This document shows, piece by piece, positions 45,961 to 58,345 of a stretch of DNA of 64,000 bases (positions within the stretch are counted from its first letter, which is position 1; every line of letters begins with the position of its first letter). The notes beneath the pieces are model-generated. The model was not told where the DNA came from. It worked only from the letters and a program-made list of their open reading frames with translations, and did not search any database. The stretch lies in NCBI GenBank assembly GCA_030220185.1, contig JASPKZ010007302.1, forward strand, positions 124,001-188,000, written 5' to 3'. A program made the position numbers and the translations under genes. Origin of the DNA: Diploptera punctata. Its lineage: Eukaryota; Arthropoda; Insecta; Blattodea; Blaberidae.

Positions 45961-46440
45961 GGCGTACTTGAAAACATGTAGGTACAATTTTTCATGAAGT
46001 TCTGTTGAGCGGTTTAGAAGTCACAAACATATACAGACTGCTAGCTAATACCCGGGGTGCGTTGCTACGCCAAAATAGATGAAATATTATACATTAACAA
46101 AATTGTATGGTGTACGCTGAGACGAACCAAACAATGACTTTCAGGTAAATATCCACTTCTAATTGCCGAATTTCGCTCATTTTTTGATATCTACCTCAGT
46201 TTATTTTAATAGGATATGCTGTGTTTCGTTGTGAAACATCGAAAATTGTGACCGCTAGAGCGAGTTTTAAATTTTTACTTGGGTGAACTTCTACACCTAA
46301 AGGTTTTAGAGGGTCCAATTGTGAATCTGAACCATCGAGGGACCCCATCAAACACACATAACAATTTTCATCAAAACCGGACCAGTTGTTTAGGAGACAA
46401 ACACACGTACAGAAGAATTATATATAAAAATAAAGATTAT
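45961..46440. repeat. Two related retroposon-like 3' ends
   Basis: Two segments each end with a pattern of 'catgaagttctgttgagcgg' plus 'ttagaagtcacaaacatata' (45995-46037) and 'catcaaaaccggaccagttg' plus 'ttaggagacaaacacacgta' (46370-46410). The second begins at a 'agctaatacccggggtgcgt' block near 46043. Such ends are common in arthropod repeats, and I cannot name the family. Confidence 0.4.
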
Positions 46441-46624
46441 TCAGTCTTGTAACATCTAATTTTCGGCCTGGTTTGGAGTCTAGTTGTTAAAGGTTTCACT
46501 GGGAATGTTTTTTAACAATAAAAGTATTTCATCACACATTTTGCATAAATGGACAAACCAAATTAATATTTGTGCTCTTATGCATTTTATTTATTCAGAA
46601 CCTCAGGTTGTCATTTTGACATTT

Positions 46625-46912
46625 CCGGTGTTCTCTTTTGGCACTGGAGTAATTGTAACCCGTTTCTGAGGTTGGGGCGCCCGGAAGGAAGGGTTACGAC
46701 TGTGCTGGTGTGCGATGGGCGATGATGATGATAATAGTGGTGCGCCACGAGAGTCCTTAATCCTAAACTTATCCTAAGGCGAATATGAATGACGATGATT
46801 ATGATGGCCGTATAATGTTTGCCTGACATTTGTCTTATTGGTGAGGAAAAACCCCGAGAAACCTTCACTCAATAAACTTGTCCCGACCGGGGATCGGACC
46901 CGGGCCCGTTGG
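46625..46912 (-). repeat. SINE1-related copy
   Basis: On the reverse strand it has the B-box gggtccgatccccggtcg, body ggtttttcctcaccaataag and tgtcaggcaaacatta, then a (ATC)-poor region with gtttaggattaaggactctc. It pairs with 2040-2230 and more distantly with full SINE1 copies. Confidence 0.6.
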
Positions 46913-47724
46913 ATATATATTTTATACTTTTTTATTCAATTCATCACTTGTTTACAATTTCTGCTGCTCGAAAATTTTCCAAATACACAGGATGCAGCAT
47001 AAGTCAGTTAACCGAAAATGCAAATATATTATTTTCTGTAGCTTACAACAACTATACAAAAAACATCTACCGAAATTGTTCAAAGTGATCTCCATTGTTA
47101 TTTAAGCATTTATGACGTTTAAATACTGATTTGCACAATTTCCCATTATTAACAAAAGTGTTTTCAAATTCCTGTTCAATCAAATCCCGTAAATGATGCA
47201 GGTTTAGTGGTTTGTATCCTTCAAAATCACCTCGAGCAGTAGTGTTTGAGATTATATTCTCAAGGTCCCGTATTCAAACTCCTGTTTCAACCAATTTGAT
47301 TTTTCCCTTGTAACCCTGTGCAGTGGTTAATTGACTTATGACGCACCCTGTAGTTATCTTTCATAAATTAACAAGCTCTACCGACAGGTTGTGTCTGGGT
47401 GACACAAGAGACCGAAAAGTAGTGTGTAAATAGGGAGAGGTTAACCCCTTAATTGGCGAAACTAATAACTTTTTAAATGCCAGCTTATTTGAATGCATCG
47501 GACTGGAGTGAAAACAAATCATGAATAACCATAATTTATTTTGTATATATTGTTGTATAATTTTAAACAAATTTAAATAATTTTTACTGATTAATTTTAC
47601 CCACTATTAATTAAGAATATTGAACTGATTCCTCATTCGCCGAAGAACTCCGTGACCTTGTAAAGTGCGTAAATGTTCCAAAGTACCGACAGGTCGTCTT
47701 TGTACAGTATGTATATGTACGAAA
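46913..47724. other. No recognisable feature
   Basis: AT-rich. The part 46985-47340 has words (caaagtgatctccattgtta, cgtaaatgatgcaggttta, 'gacgcaccctgtag') that recall known insect retroposon or transposon ends, but nothing diagnostic. Confidence 0.25.
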
Positions 47725-48747
47725 ATGTGATAATTATAGTAAAATAACATCTTCGTTGGAAATATTTGCGTTCATTATAAACAACTGACTGACGTTAACA
47801 GTCTGACCAATGCAATTACGGTAAATGCCGAAAATAATTTAGTTGAGACTACAGCAGGCCGTGACACCAATTAGAGTAAAATGGGTACAAGTACCAATTT
47901 ATTGTTGTATATTGTTTCAAATAAAGTTCAGTTCATTTAAAATGCAGTGATTTGTTTCGTATAATGTATATTAACACTACATTTTGGATATATATTTTTT
48001 GTATATACATTGTACTTAGTATACGAAAAGGGCAGATGGGTTTACTTCCCGCCCTAGGTATGTAATTTGTAATATTACAGTATAGTTACGTATTGGTTGG
48101 CAACCCCGAAATTTAGGAAACTGAAGTTTCAATCATGGTCGCCATTCCTGTAAGGACGACAGAGAACGCATTATCGTGCAAAAAAAATTGTAAAAATGTC
48201 CTTTCTTGGTAAGCGATAACAATAATGTTGACGTAATAACTGTAACGTCACGAAGCAACGTCACTAAATGTGAAAATGCAAAATATTTTTACAAATCGAA
48301 ATTTAAAATATATTAATATTTTACAGATTGAATTCATCTATCCATATATACTGTGAAAATGTATACATAGACCATCCTCTATCAAGTGCATAGTTACCAT
48401 CTTTAAATGAAGGGCACGAGGAAGAATCTAGGAAAGTCACTTTTCCACCACTAAATAATTGTCTTTTAATTGAGGCGATTGCATACAAAGGGGTATATGT
48501 CATTTGTTATTCTCTTGAAAAAATGGGCGTGTAAAGGCATTGATGTCTTTTTAGACTTATCTGGGGGAAAACACGCATCACACGAAGTTATCATTTTGAA
48601 TTACCTGTGAATTTGTTACACAACTTCAACTTTAAAACTGTTTTCTCAATACTTGAATCTAACCTCCCCAATTATACAACGTACCTACCTTTTTTTAACA
48701 TGTGCCAAATTAGGTAGGAAAATAAACCCATGATTAAACAGTTTATT

Positions 48748-48890
48748 TTAAGATGATCTTGTAAAAGATTTCAGGGCGGTTGACCGTGGTCTTTGAGGCT
48801 TGTAGTTCCCCGACGTTTCGCCAAAAACTACGTCAAATATTATACAAGATCATCATAATAACTCCGGCCGTGAAAGCCTAAGTCAGTTTC
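48748..48890 (-). mobile_element. Penelope-like terminal fragment with inverted ends
   Basis: Its right end (ccggccgtgaaagcct) is the inverse of the Penelope-like end at 22713 (aggctttcacggccgg). The block gacgtttcgccaaaaact parallels gacgtttcgccctcaact. gatgatcttgtaaaaga at the left and tatacaagatcatc inside the right form inverted repeats. It is absent from the matching point in LDR copy 1 near 7180. Confidence 0.6.
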
Positions 48891-49315
48891 GCACTTGTAC
48901 AATATAGTTAGTACTTTGCATTGAGAAACTCACACAATAATGTGACTAACGTGGTACTTTTCCTGTCCCTCAAATGTGTATTCATTAATCACGTGACACA
49001 CTATATAAAGCTAAATTCATTGAAAATCAAAACACATTTAATTCTAAAATTGCAAATATTCTGTTTTCCATTCTTATGGATAACTTTTTCTTTCATTCTG
49101 TTTTAATAATAATCATCCCCGTTCCTTAATATAAACAAAACTTGATACCGCGAGAGGCTGCAAGACAATTGATCCATTAATTGACTGACGTCTTGTAGAG
49201 AAAGCTGATCCCACTACAGGTCACAGTATGTGGTCAGGATATCTCCTAATTCTTATAGTCGCTATTTATTAAAGCTGCGCAAATTCATCGCGATCCTGGG
49301 TGGACACCGATCTCT

Positions 49316-49488
49316 TAACTAACTTCTAACTCACTGCCTCTATCGAACCCGTAGGTCGGGCATAAGCTATACATACATGCCTATCCTGAGCTAATGTCTT
49401 TCAATCATCCACTGTATAATGTACTTCCGTTAAATTATGGATGTTATTCTCCCACCTCATTCTTGGTCTACCAACTGGGCGTTTCCCT
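49316..49488 (-). mobile_element. RTE-type LINE, 3' fragment nested in LDR copy 2
   Basis: The tail taactaacttctaactcact and the end block tatcgaacccgtag lie between tggacaccgatctctt and tggacaccgatctccta, so the host word is duplicated around it, as in LDR copy 1. Confidence 0.75.
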
Positions 49489-50039
49489 ATGGACACCGAT
49501 CTCCTACTGATCTATATTCCATGAGAAAATTTCTTCTCCATAGGGTTTTGTGGACCTGTGCCAAGACACAATACATTAGGTCGTTGTCTTTTTCGATTCC
49601 TGTATTAATTATGGACATTTCCATTTAATGATTTTGTTCCGCTTATTGCTTGTTATCTACTTATTTATAATATCGATCTTATTGATTTTTCTCCTTTAAT
49701 AGTTCTCTATCTTTTGCAAGTTAATACATGACATTCCTTTGTTCTCAGAATACAATATTATACTCTACATAAGTTAGTTATTTCGGTAGATCAACTTAAT
49801 CTTTCAGCTCTAATTCAATGTAAAAGTTAACAAAACAAATTTCATAAAACATCACGAAGTGAGTGTGTGAAGGCATCAAGTTATCTGGTGGAAAGCACTC
49901 ATCACCCCAAGTTATACCCACAGGTCTCAGAGAGCTATTGCAAAAGTAGGAGATTGTGGCTCACGTCTCTTTAAACAATTGAAGACTACTTATGTCCCAA
50001 GTGTTCAGCACTGTGTAAAGGACATTTTTAGCCAAGAAA

Positions 50040-50212
50040 ATATATCTGGTACCAATTCATTTTAGAGGCTGAGTAGAACCCGGTGGCATGATCTTACCAC
50101 AATGTTGGGTCAAGAGGTAAAATTCCTGACCTCATCTGAAATCGAACTCGCGACCTCACGGCTTGTAGTATATTGCCTCAGCAAATTACGCAACGTGTTT
50201 CCGACTGTTTTT
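50040..50212 (-). repeat. SINE5, tRNA-derived
   Basis: The plus strand has 'tctggtaccaattcatttta', atcgaactcgcgacctcac, ggcttgtagtatattgcctc and aattacgcaacgtg. These match 41395-41575 and 53690-53835. Confidence 0.5.
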
Positions 50213-50539
50213 TTCTGAATACTTTAATGAAATTTTCCTGATGTTGGTAGTCTTATTCAAAACACTAATTCATCCTCTTTGTTTGTTTATTTTACCCTAA
50301 ACCTTTTTTGTTTTATTCTTGTGCACCACAAATGGACTTCCATATTTTTGCGCTGAGCGCATGAAAATAAATGTGAACTAAATGTAAACATTAAATAGGT
50401 ACATGATAACCTGCCCAGCTGAGTGTTTAGTTATGACTCCGGTACATCATGAAGATAGCAAAGAACAACACAATGTAACAAACGCATAACGTACCCAAAG
50501 TTAACTTCGAAAGAGCAACTGTTTAATAAACAAATATCA
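50213..50539. other. No recognisable feature
   Basis: AT-rich spacer. Confidence 0.25.
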
Positions 50540-51240
50540 ACGACCATCAGCGGTTCCATGACCTTTACGAGAGTGGGAGTGTTTCAAGTAAATCAGAAGT
50601 ATCGTGGTAGGGCTACCTTTACTGGACAAACCTCGGGCAAACTGCATCAATACCGGAAGAGAACATTTCCAACGAAAGATAGCAGAAGAGAGATCAATGG
50701 GCAGGAGGAAAATGTTAGCCGTAGAGAAGATAATCTTCTACGAGATATTCTATTCTATAGTAATTCTGCCCGAGGGCAGGTCTTTCACTGCAATCATAGC
50801 ATTTTCATACTATGCTTTGCAGCTTTACTAAGGAATGATGGGTGTGGCAGCTTCCTACGGTATATAACCTTAAATAAATCCTATTTCGGATGTTACAACC
50901 CACTCCAGAAATATTCCGACAAAAGAGGCTACACTGTGTATAGTCGAGTAAAATATTCATTCAGTGTTATGATGTTATTTCTATTTAACGACGGTCTTTA
51001 ACATTAGAGCACAATTCAAATCTGAGCGGGAAAGGATCAACATACTATGCTCGGAGTTCAAACGTGAGGTTCTTTTATGTGCCAAAAATATATTCACGGT
51101 GCCGAAATATTTGGTGACTTTCCGACGGAACCGGTACTCAGTATTATTACGCTCTGTAAATCCACACATCTCGGTGGGTGTTCCTGGAAGCCATTAGTCC
51201 ACCAAGATTGTCTACGACGTTCAAGAAGAGAACAAAGATA
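50540..51240. repeat. Dispersed repeat Rep-Y, copy with a tRNA-like end, holding a SINE1 piece
   Basis: Shared with 55375-55930: ttagccgtagagaa, 'acgtgaggttcttttatgtg', and a tRNA-like tail region ending tagtccaccaagattg. It includes a SINE1 fragment (50757-50860). The 147-codon open frame at 50558-51001 crosses the SINE1 junction and is therefore not a gene. Confidence 0.45.
50757..50860 (-). repeat. SINE1, 3' fragment
   Basis: It begins tagtaattctgcccgagggc, with tttcactgcaatcatagcat and tgcagctttactaagga, and stops at gcagcttcct, so about two thirds (including the tRNA-like head) is missing. Confidence 0.7.
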
Positions 51241-51284
51241 ATATATTTGATATATTTTTTCTACTTGCATCAATATTACATACT

Positions 51285-51662
51285 AACCAACTCAATGGCA
51301 TTATCGAACCCGCAAGTTCATGGTAGCACGGACATAAGCTCTCTATACATCCCTATCATTAGCTAATGTTTTTCAGTCATTCCCTGTATAATCTGATTCC
51401 CTCAAATCATGTTTAATGTTATTGTGCTACCTCGCTCTTGATCTACCAACTGGCGTTTTCCCTGTGGTTTTCGTATAAAGAAGCTTCCTTGCACATGTGT
51501 CATTACGCTTTCTTGCCACATGCCCTGCACACCACAGTCGACGAGACTTAACTCTTGTTATTATACCTGGCGTCCTATAAAGACCATGTAGTTCATTGTT
51601 TTGTAGTCAACTCCATTCATCTTTCTGTTTCTCCCTTTGGTCCAAAAATAATCCTAAACACT
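51285..51662 (-). mobile_element. RTE-type LINE, old 3' fragment
   Basis: Starts taaccaactcaatggcatta and tcgaacccgcaagttcatgg and follows the long copies back to ccaaaaataatccta (the KIFGPK region). Confidence 0.75.
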
Positions 51663-52079
51663 CCCCCCTCCCAATGTCACTAACAAAATTTTAACATAGT
51701 GTCACAATTTTATAAATATAAGCTGTGATTTGAGAATTTTTGAATTAGGTGTTCCAAGAGAAAACTAAATGTAATTTGCTTTTTTATTGAGATATGGGGC
51801 TTCTCCGCTACATCAGAGTGGTTTAACCTCACAATGTTACGTACCGAGCCTTACAGTTGTCCGGAGAGGGATTTTAACTGTGGATCACACACGTACTTTT
51901 TTAACCACACAGGGGTATGGTGGGCCTCAGCTCAATGCCAGTGCCTCCTCAAAGACAACACAACACGTCATTCACACACACATTCCTACCAAACATGGCG
52001 AATATGATAATGATGGCTACATGATGTTTGGCGCTAATCATTTACAAAGAAGACAACTTTCACAAAACATTTGTATAAA
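51663..52079. other. Unassigned; possible SINE debris
   Basis: The part 51790-51990 has 'ggggcttctccgctacatca' and 'gtggatcacacacgtact' but no clear box pair. A 119-codon frame at 51787-52146 runs into LDR sequence and is not called. Confidence 0.25.
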
Positions 52080-53060
52080 ATGCGCCTTGTTCAATAACAG
52101 CAATTATGCAATAACTTACGAGTGCGTTACGAAGCAACGCCACTAAATGTGAAATTGAAAAATATTTTAAATTAATGAAATATAAATATTTCACAAATTG
52201 AATTCAGAACTGTTTTATCTAGAAGTTTTGCTCCTAAGAATTTTAGACATATGAATGTCAAACCCTTTTTTCTATCACGTAAATATAAATACATTTTCAG
52301 ATACCATATTTATCATCGTTTAAATGGCAGACATTCCATAAACGTAACAAATTTAACTTTAAGTTTACAAATATTCTATTTTACCTTCTTTTAGTTAACA
52401 TTTTGTTATTATGCTTTAAAATTAAGTCATTCCTTTATTTAAACTAAATTAAACTCATGGAGCGGTAAGTGCGCAAGTCACTTGGTATAACAGAGAGGTA
52501 GACGTTATAGGTATGAGTGATAAGTGGTCAACCGCCAGATTCCCAACGTTTTATATACGGTATATATATATTCTTCACAATTCTAGGTGGACACCGTTCC
52601 ACAACAGCCGACATGTAGTAAGTAAATTCCTTCCGCATAGGGACTCGAACCAAGTCATGATCAGTAGTTCTGCGACAAAGCGTAATGTCTTAGACGCTGT
52701 ACATTATCATTATATGAACATTTCCGTGCCAACAACTCTTCCATTCATTGCTTATTTTTATAAACTCTAGGTTGCATACGAATTGTTTGAAGTATCCATT
52801 TTATCAATATTTTTCACAATTCTCTATATTGTTTTATTTATTGCTGGGCGTCTATTTGTTCTCAGACTTCAAAATTATACATTTTTAAGTTGTTCATCAT
52901 TATCAAGGATTGGGTTAATTTAATGTAAAAGTTACGAAAACAACGAAGTTTAAAAAACACAATAAAATGACATGAAAATAGTATGTAAAGGCACGCATGT
53001 ATTTCTCGAGGTATATTAGGTAAAATACACATAATCCCTATTTATATCGCGGGTAATTGC
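52080..53060. repeat. Long dispersed repeat LDR, copy 3 (shortened)
   Basis: It contains cgaagcaacgccactaaatg, a SINE2-like segment with gtggacaccgttcc, tttgttctcagact and 'tgtaaaggcacgcatgtat', in the LDR order but with internal deletions and high divergence. Confidence 0.5.
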
Positions 53061-53298
53061 TATAAGTGGTGCAATTTATTCCACTGCAGGCCTTACGAAG
53101 CCCTTGGGATATTGAGTAGTTAAGACTCACACCTTTCTGGTGCAAGATATCAGCCGGATTGTCAGCCCTTCCCATGGCTTTACACTTAGAACGTATGTAT
53201 GGTACTCAATTCGTTGAGACGCATGTGCAATGCGCCGTGAGAATGTTTATATATTATCAATACGTCTTGTACAACAATTTATATAACGTGAGGGATAT

Positions 53299-53672
53299 CG
53301 GCCGCGGTGGACTAGCGATTATTCTCCTTGTCTCTGGTCCCCAGGGCCGTGGGTTCAAACCTGGCCGGGGTCGATGGATTTTTTAGCATGTAAAAATCCA
53401 AGGAGCAAGTTCTTTAAGCCGTGGGTCCCGAGTCTGAAGATTTTCAGGCTCGTAAAAAATCCTTAAGCCTGAATGAAAAGGCCTCTAAGCAATATTTGAC
53501 GAATTTTCCCCTCCTAGTACTACCTTGGTTTCCTATATGTCAGTATGAGGCGGAACGCTGACCACGGACCACTCAAAAATGACATCTATACGAAAACAAG
53601 TGTAACAAAATTAGTATGGTTCAAATTCTTCCCTGTAGATGGAGAGCGCCTAAATCTCTGTTAAGGGAAACA
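53299..53672 (+). mobile_element. SINE3, nearly full-length
   Basis: Head tcggccgcggtggactagcg, B-box gggttcaaacctggccgg, body and 3' end ggagagcgcctaaatctctg as in 28651-29040, with a deletion of the cctccaggagggac segment. Confidence 0.8.
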
Positions 53673-53689
53673 TGGGTTTGCAAGAGAGG

Positions 53690-53835
53690 ATTTGTGATTC
53701 CTTGTAATGATTATAAGACTTCTTCAGGAGAAGAAAACCTGCGTGAATAACATTACCTCTTCGGGAATCGAATCCGCAATCTTCCAGCTTGTACCATATT
53801 GCTTTACCAATTACGCAACGTCCCCGGGCTAATTG
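53690..53835 (-). repeat. SINE5, tRNA-derived
   Basis: Plus strand gggaatcgaatccgcaatct, cagcttgtaccatattgctt and aattacgcaacgtccccggg match the head region of the other SINE5 copies. Confidence 0.5.
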
Positions 53836-55370
53836 TTTCAGAATATTTTAACACTTTTCACGTTGTGGCTGCTGATGGTACTCTTCTTTTGAGGCTCTTG
53901 GACTAATCTGTACCCACAAGGAATGTCTTGGGCGAAGGACAAGAACTGTAAACACACATTTAATTAGTATTACAGTGACTGGTTCCTAGTTATAGTTCCA
54001 CCATTAAAGACACAATCTAGATGTAAGTTAGAGAGAGGACATTAATAACAAGCCATTTACATATAATAAGTAAATATGAAGAAACTTTATATGAACCATG
54101 GAACAGTAAAGGAACCATTAATGAAGTACTACATACTTCTCGTTCATTTGAACTTCAGCTAATTTTGAATAAAAAATCCACTTTTGGCTACTAGCTGTCT
54201 TCTCCTATTAACCTATTTTGTATTTCACTTCTATATCAATTGATCTTATCCATACAATTCACACTATATTCCTACGTATTTTAAACACAACTCTCATCCT
54301 AGTTTTCAGCGACATTCGAACCTTGGACTTCTGATCTATAGAACCATTCCTTAAAAGTCTTGGCTAATTAGTCATGTTGGAAAACTAATATTTTCACTAG
54401 CCTAATATGTTATGGTTCTGTTTTCGGAGAGTTAAAAATAAATTTAAATTTTTTTCACGAAATATAAATTAGTCCTAGTATTGAAAAACGACTAAATATA
54501 AAATAACAAAGAAAGTACAGAAATATGTACACATTCGTGACGTAACAGTTACCTCATTCCCATTGTTGGTCCTCGACATTCATATTTTGTATTTATAAAG
54601 GAGAAAGAGACTTTATTTTCTAATTGAAGCTAACTGAAATGTTACCTAATAACCAATGTTAATGTGACGTTAGTGTGAGTTATTACAGTTCTTTCTTTTT
54701 ATTTTCGACCAATGTTTGTTAATATAAAGAAATGCTCATACTATTTGAATACTTTGTGGAATTAAAAACCTAACGGAGGTTCGGGTGTTACTAATAACCC
54801 AACGCTAGACAAAAAGAAGTAAGGTTAATATGAATTTATCTTTGTCAACTGAGTTTAAATTCAAGGCAGACGTGTTTAAATGTGATATTGTTATTGTTTG
54901 TGCATAGCAAGTGAGACGATGGGTGTTAACTAATATCTGATGAAGACTTATTATGAGGTACATGGCTCAAAATTAGGATAGTTTTTGTATTTTGAAAACC
55001 TATATGAAAGGGGTTTTCGTCCGCCTTAACTCACAAGTTCCTCAGCAAACCGCAAGAATGCGTGTAAATATTAAGTACAACTGAAATATACTAAACCTCA
55101 TCGCGCCATGTTCAAAATTACTGAAACAACACAAACAGTGACAATAGTTCGTTACAACGAATGTTAAACATCGTTCACTAGGTAGTTCAAATGAACGGAT
55201 TCTTATGTAGTCCGTGCAAAGTGTCTGCATAATTACCAAATATTTGTCTCCCTTGAGAATAAATGATCTGTTTTTCTAAACCAGAAATAACAACCCACCC
55301 CTTTGCTGGATAAACAAACTTTGTACGAGAACCATACGATGAAGCAATAATTATTAAAGGCGGAGGTTAA
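53836..55370. other. No recognisable feature
   Basis: About 1.5 kb, the longest unassigned tract here. I see no repeat partner, tRNA-like box or credible coding frame in it. It could be unique intergenic or intronic DNA. Confidence 0.3.
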
Positions 55371-55374
55371 GTCT

Positions 55375-55930
55375 GTGTTTCCAATATCAGATATGATGGA
55401 AAAGATATCAACTGGTAGGAGAAACATGTTAGCCGTAGAGAAGGTGTCATTTCTACAGAACAAAAATCTTAAACAAGTACTTACTGATCCTCCAAGTTGG
55501 GGTTGGTAGTTAGGCCAGTCTCCGTAAACATTTCCTACAAAAGATACACAAATATTACGTATAATCGGGAAAAACATAGTTGAGAAGGCCAAATCATTAA
55601 ATCAGTGTTATGAAATTATTACTATTTTACGATAAAATTACTTCTCAAAAGTCAAGATTATAAGCATTGTAATTCAAATCCGAGCGATAGAGGACGAAAA
55701 ATGCTCAAAAGTCTCGTTTTGAAGCTTGAGGTTCTTTTACGTGCCGTAAATCTAGTCAGGGAACCAAATTATTTATTTCACTTCAGAAGGAACCTAGTCT
55801 AAGGATTTTTATGCCCTGAAAATTGACACCACAAGGCCGTGTTTGAACCCTTGCATTTTTAAATCCGGGAGAAAGTATGTTAACCACTATTCCACCAACA
55901 TCGATTACAGCACATATGATGGGGAGAGAG
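55375..55930. repeat. Dispersed repeat Rep-Y, second copy
   Basis: aacatgttagccgtagagaa, 'atccgagcgatagaggacga', ttgaggttcttttacgtgcc and a tRNA-like end with 'gtttgaacccttgcatttt' and ttaaccactattccaccaac. Parallel to 50540-51240. Confidence 0.45.
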
Positions 55931-56039
55931 AGAGGGAGAAGATAATATATTTGCTGTAATTGTATGCGTATTACATGTATTTTGTCAAACTATTATCTAA
56001 TATTACAACAATGCCACTTTTTTAAAGTTAAATTTACCA

Positions 56040-57500
56040 TATTTATACAGGAAGACAACTATGTGCAGTATAATCTATCTATATTGGTACAGCTATAACA
56101 TCTCCTTTGTAAGGAGTTACCATTCCAAGTTAATTTTAAGTTACCTTATTTGTTTATAGATGTCATGCGGTAACACATCGACCCAATGAGACATCTAACA
56201 GGCTACTAAGGTATTACTAGGAGGTTGAGATCGGTAACGTTTGCTTAGAGGCCTCTTTATCTAGGCTTAAGGATCTTTTACGAGCCTGAGAAGTCTTCAG
56301 ACTCTCAGCTTAAGTCCCTCTCGCTGGACATGCTCCTCGGATTTTTACGTCCCAAAAAAATCCATCGACCCCGGCCGGATTTGAACCCGCGAAACCAGAG
56401 GCAAGGAGCATAACCACTAGTCCACCGCATCGCAACTATGTATAATAACCATTTCAATTTATAATGAGATTTTTTCTCCTAAGCACAATTAGCACATTTA
56501 TTAAAAGAAGATTAATTTCATAAAAATTTGGACGAAATGCACCTTGTTGACAACACGAATGACACAATAACCGTAACGTCACCAAGCAACGTCATTCAAT
56601 ATGAAATAGAAAATTACGGCTTTAATTTATATTAATAAAATTATATTATTTTACAGATTGGATTCAAAACTGTTTAATCTGTGTTGCTGAGATTTACAGA
56701 CAACGCTTCCTCTATCAGGTAAATGTTAAATACACTTTCAAATATCTCATTTATCATCGTTTAAATGCACGTTATTATGACCTACATCGTGATGCATATG
56801 AGGCAAGTTAATTCAAATTACAACAAATTAGAAATATTCTATTTTATATAATTTCACATAATAAAGTGTTACACTATTTTTTATTAAACTCCTCCGTTCT
56901 TTAACTCATAAGAAACTAGTTGGCGCGAGAGTCTAACCACTTAGGACTATTATAGGAAGTCGATAACCCAGATAGTATATGAGCCTCAACCTGGAGCCTG
57001 GAGTTACCAAAATACCTCATGATGCTGACTGGAAAAATTGCATAAGAAACAGTTTCCTCAGCGAATCAAATTAACACACGTTACGTAGCTTAGCGCCAAG
57101 GCTGCTGCTTCGTCCCGATCCATTCTTAATTTTCTATATTATTAATTATATGAAAGTTTCCAGGTCAGTTATTTTCTTCCGGCTATTGATTATTTTATTA
57201 TAAACTCCAGGTTATGTAATTATTTGGGATATACACGTTTTAATATAATTATCATCATTAGTAATTATATGTTTGTAGGTTTCTACCGTTTTCCCTGCCA
57301 CAGGATTTCTCCATACTCATCGTCAACTTATCGTTCAGACTTCTATATATATAGGGGCTTCATCTCATCTCATCGCTACGTTGAACACGAGTTGAGGATG
57401 TTATTGTCGTTATCAAGTTACATTACTGCTTAATGTTTATCATTTTGTCCTCAGAGTTCAGAATCATAATTGTTAAGTTACGTGTAAATTGTTATTTTTC
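56040..57500. repeat. Long dispersed repeat LDR, copy 4
   Basis: ccaagcaacgtcattcaata, tttacagattggattca, tcaggtaaatgtt and 'gttatgtaattatttgggat' follow the LDR order. It contains a SINE2-like segment (56940-57110) and a SINE3 piece. It is diverged and deleted relative to copies 1 and 2. Confidence 0.45.
56245..56433 (-). repeat. SINE3, 5' part
   Basis: Reverse strand: gtggactagtggttatgctc, gggttcaaatccggccgggg, then ctgagagtctgaagacttct and aggcctcta. The 3' half is absent. Confidence 0.7.
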
Positions 57501-57644
57501 AGATTTATTTATGGACATTGTGTAATGTTTTATGTTTTATTGTTGGACATGTCTAAGTTTCATTTTAAAAGCAAAATTATTTCGAAATGGGTGTACGCTT
57601 TTTGCACCGTAAAATATTTCGAGATACATTTATTATATTTTTAT

Positions 57645-57647
<3 letters not shown>

Positions 57648-57689
<42 letters not shown>

Positions 57690-57690
57690 T
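57648..57690. repeat. AT microsatellite at left edge of the array
   Basis: (TA)n of about 40 bases, matched by a similar tract at the right edge (63457-63501). Confidence 0.95.
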
Positions 57691-57755
57691 ATGTTATAAT
57701 TAAATGTTTAACATTGAGTAATGCAAGCTTAATATGGAATGGTAAGAAAACTAAA

Positions 57756-57825
57756 TGCCTGGACGGGATTCGAACCCGGATCTCTGAGTCTGTACCTCAG
57801 CGTGATATCCATTACACTACCAGGT
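57756..57825 (-). tRNA. tRNA-Val-like core, unit 1 (anticodon ACA)
   Basis: Reading the reverse strand: acceptor gcctgg (accctgg here at the 5' end because of one change), tagtgtaatggatatcac (A-box, D-arm as in tRNA-Val), anticodon stem ctgag/ctcag around loop gtacaga, and B-box gggttcgaatccc. The loop puts ACA at positions 34-36, which would read the Cys codon UGU, while the D-arm resembles tRNA-Val. Base 7 is missing on the 5' acceptor side and the 49:65 pair is C-T. A TTTTT lies a few bases after the 3' end, and tatataag lies about 30 bases upstream. Pol III transcription is plausible. A working tRNA is doubtful. Confidence 0.4.
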
Positions 57826-58050
57826 GAATCCAATTCAAACACTTATTTTTCTTATATATGTATTATACTCTCCATTATTACTAGATGTCGCGAGAACTCG
57901 GTCTTCACCGCCATCTAGCAGCTGACTATATCAAGTAAGCAAATTAAAGAGAATATTTTTACCTTATAGCAGTGACGCTTTATAGATGTTATAATTAAAT
58001 GTTTAACATTGAGCAATGCAAGCTTAATATGGAATGATAAGAAAAATAAA

Positions 58051-58120
58051 TACCTGGACGGGATTTGAACCCGGATCTCTGAGTCTGTACCTCAGAGTGA
58101 TATCCATTACACTACCAGGC
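58051..58120 (-). tRNA. tRNA-Val-like core, unit 2 (anticodon ACA)
   Basis: Same structure as unit 1, with changes in the 3' acceptor (ccaggta), B-box (gttcaaatcc) and D-arm (cactctg), all weakening it. Confidence 0.35.
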
Positions 58121-58345
58121 GAATCCAATTCAAACACTTATTTTTCTTATATATGTATTACACTCTCCATTATTACTAGATGTCGCGAGAACTCGGTCTT
58201 CACCGCCATCTAGCAGTTGACTATATCAAGTAAGCAAATTAAAGAGAATATTTTTACCTTATAGCAGTGACGCTTTATAGATGTTATAATTAAATGTTTA
58301 ACATTGAGCAATGCAAGCTTAATATGGAATGATAAGAAAAATAAA

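Larger units (their letters stand above)
47725..49915. repeat. Long dispersed repeat LDR, copy 2
   Basis: It is colinear with 6130-8605 and differs by scattered substitutions and small indels. It carries one RTE fragment (49316-49488) where copy 1 has two in tandem, and a Penelope-type end at 48748-48890 that copy 1 lacks. Confidence 0.6.

Noticed and set aside
50558..51001. 147-codon open frame
   Set aside because: It crosses from a dispersed repeat into a SINE1 fragment and out again, so no ancestral protein could have this sequence.
57489..57827. Open frame with Tyr-Ile repeats running into 'LDGIRTRISESVPQRDIHYT'
   Set aside because: The first part is an AT microsatellite and the second is the tRNA-like array core read in frame. 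The same peptide recurs at every unit.
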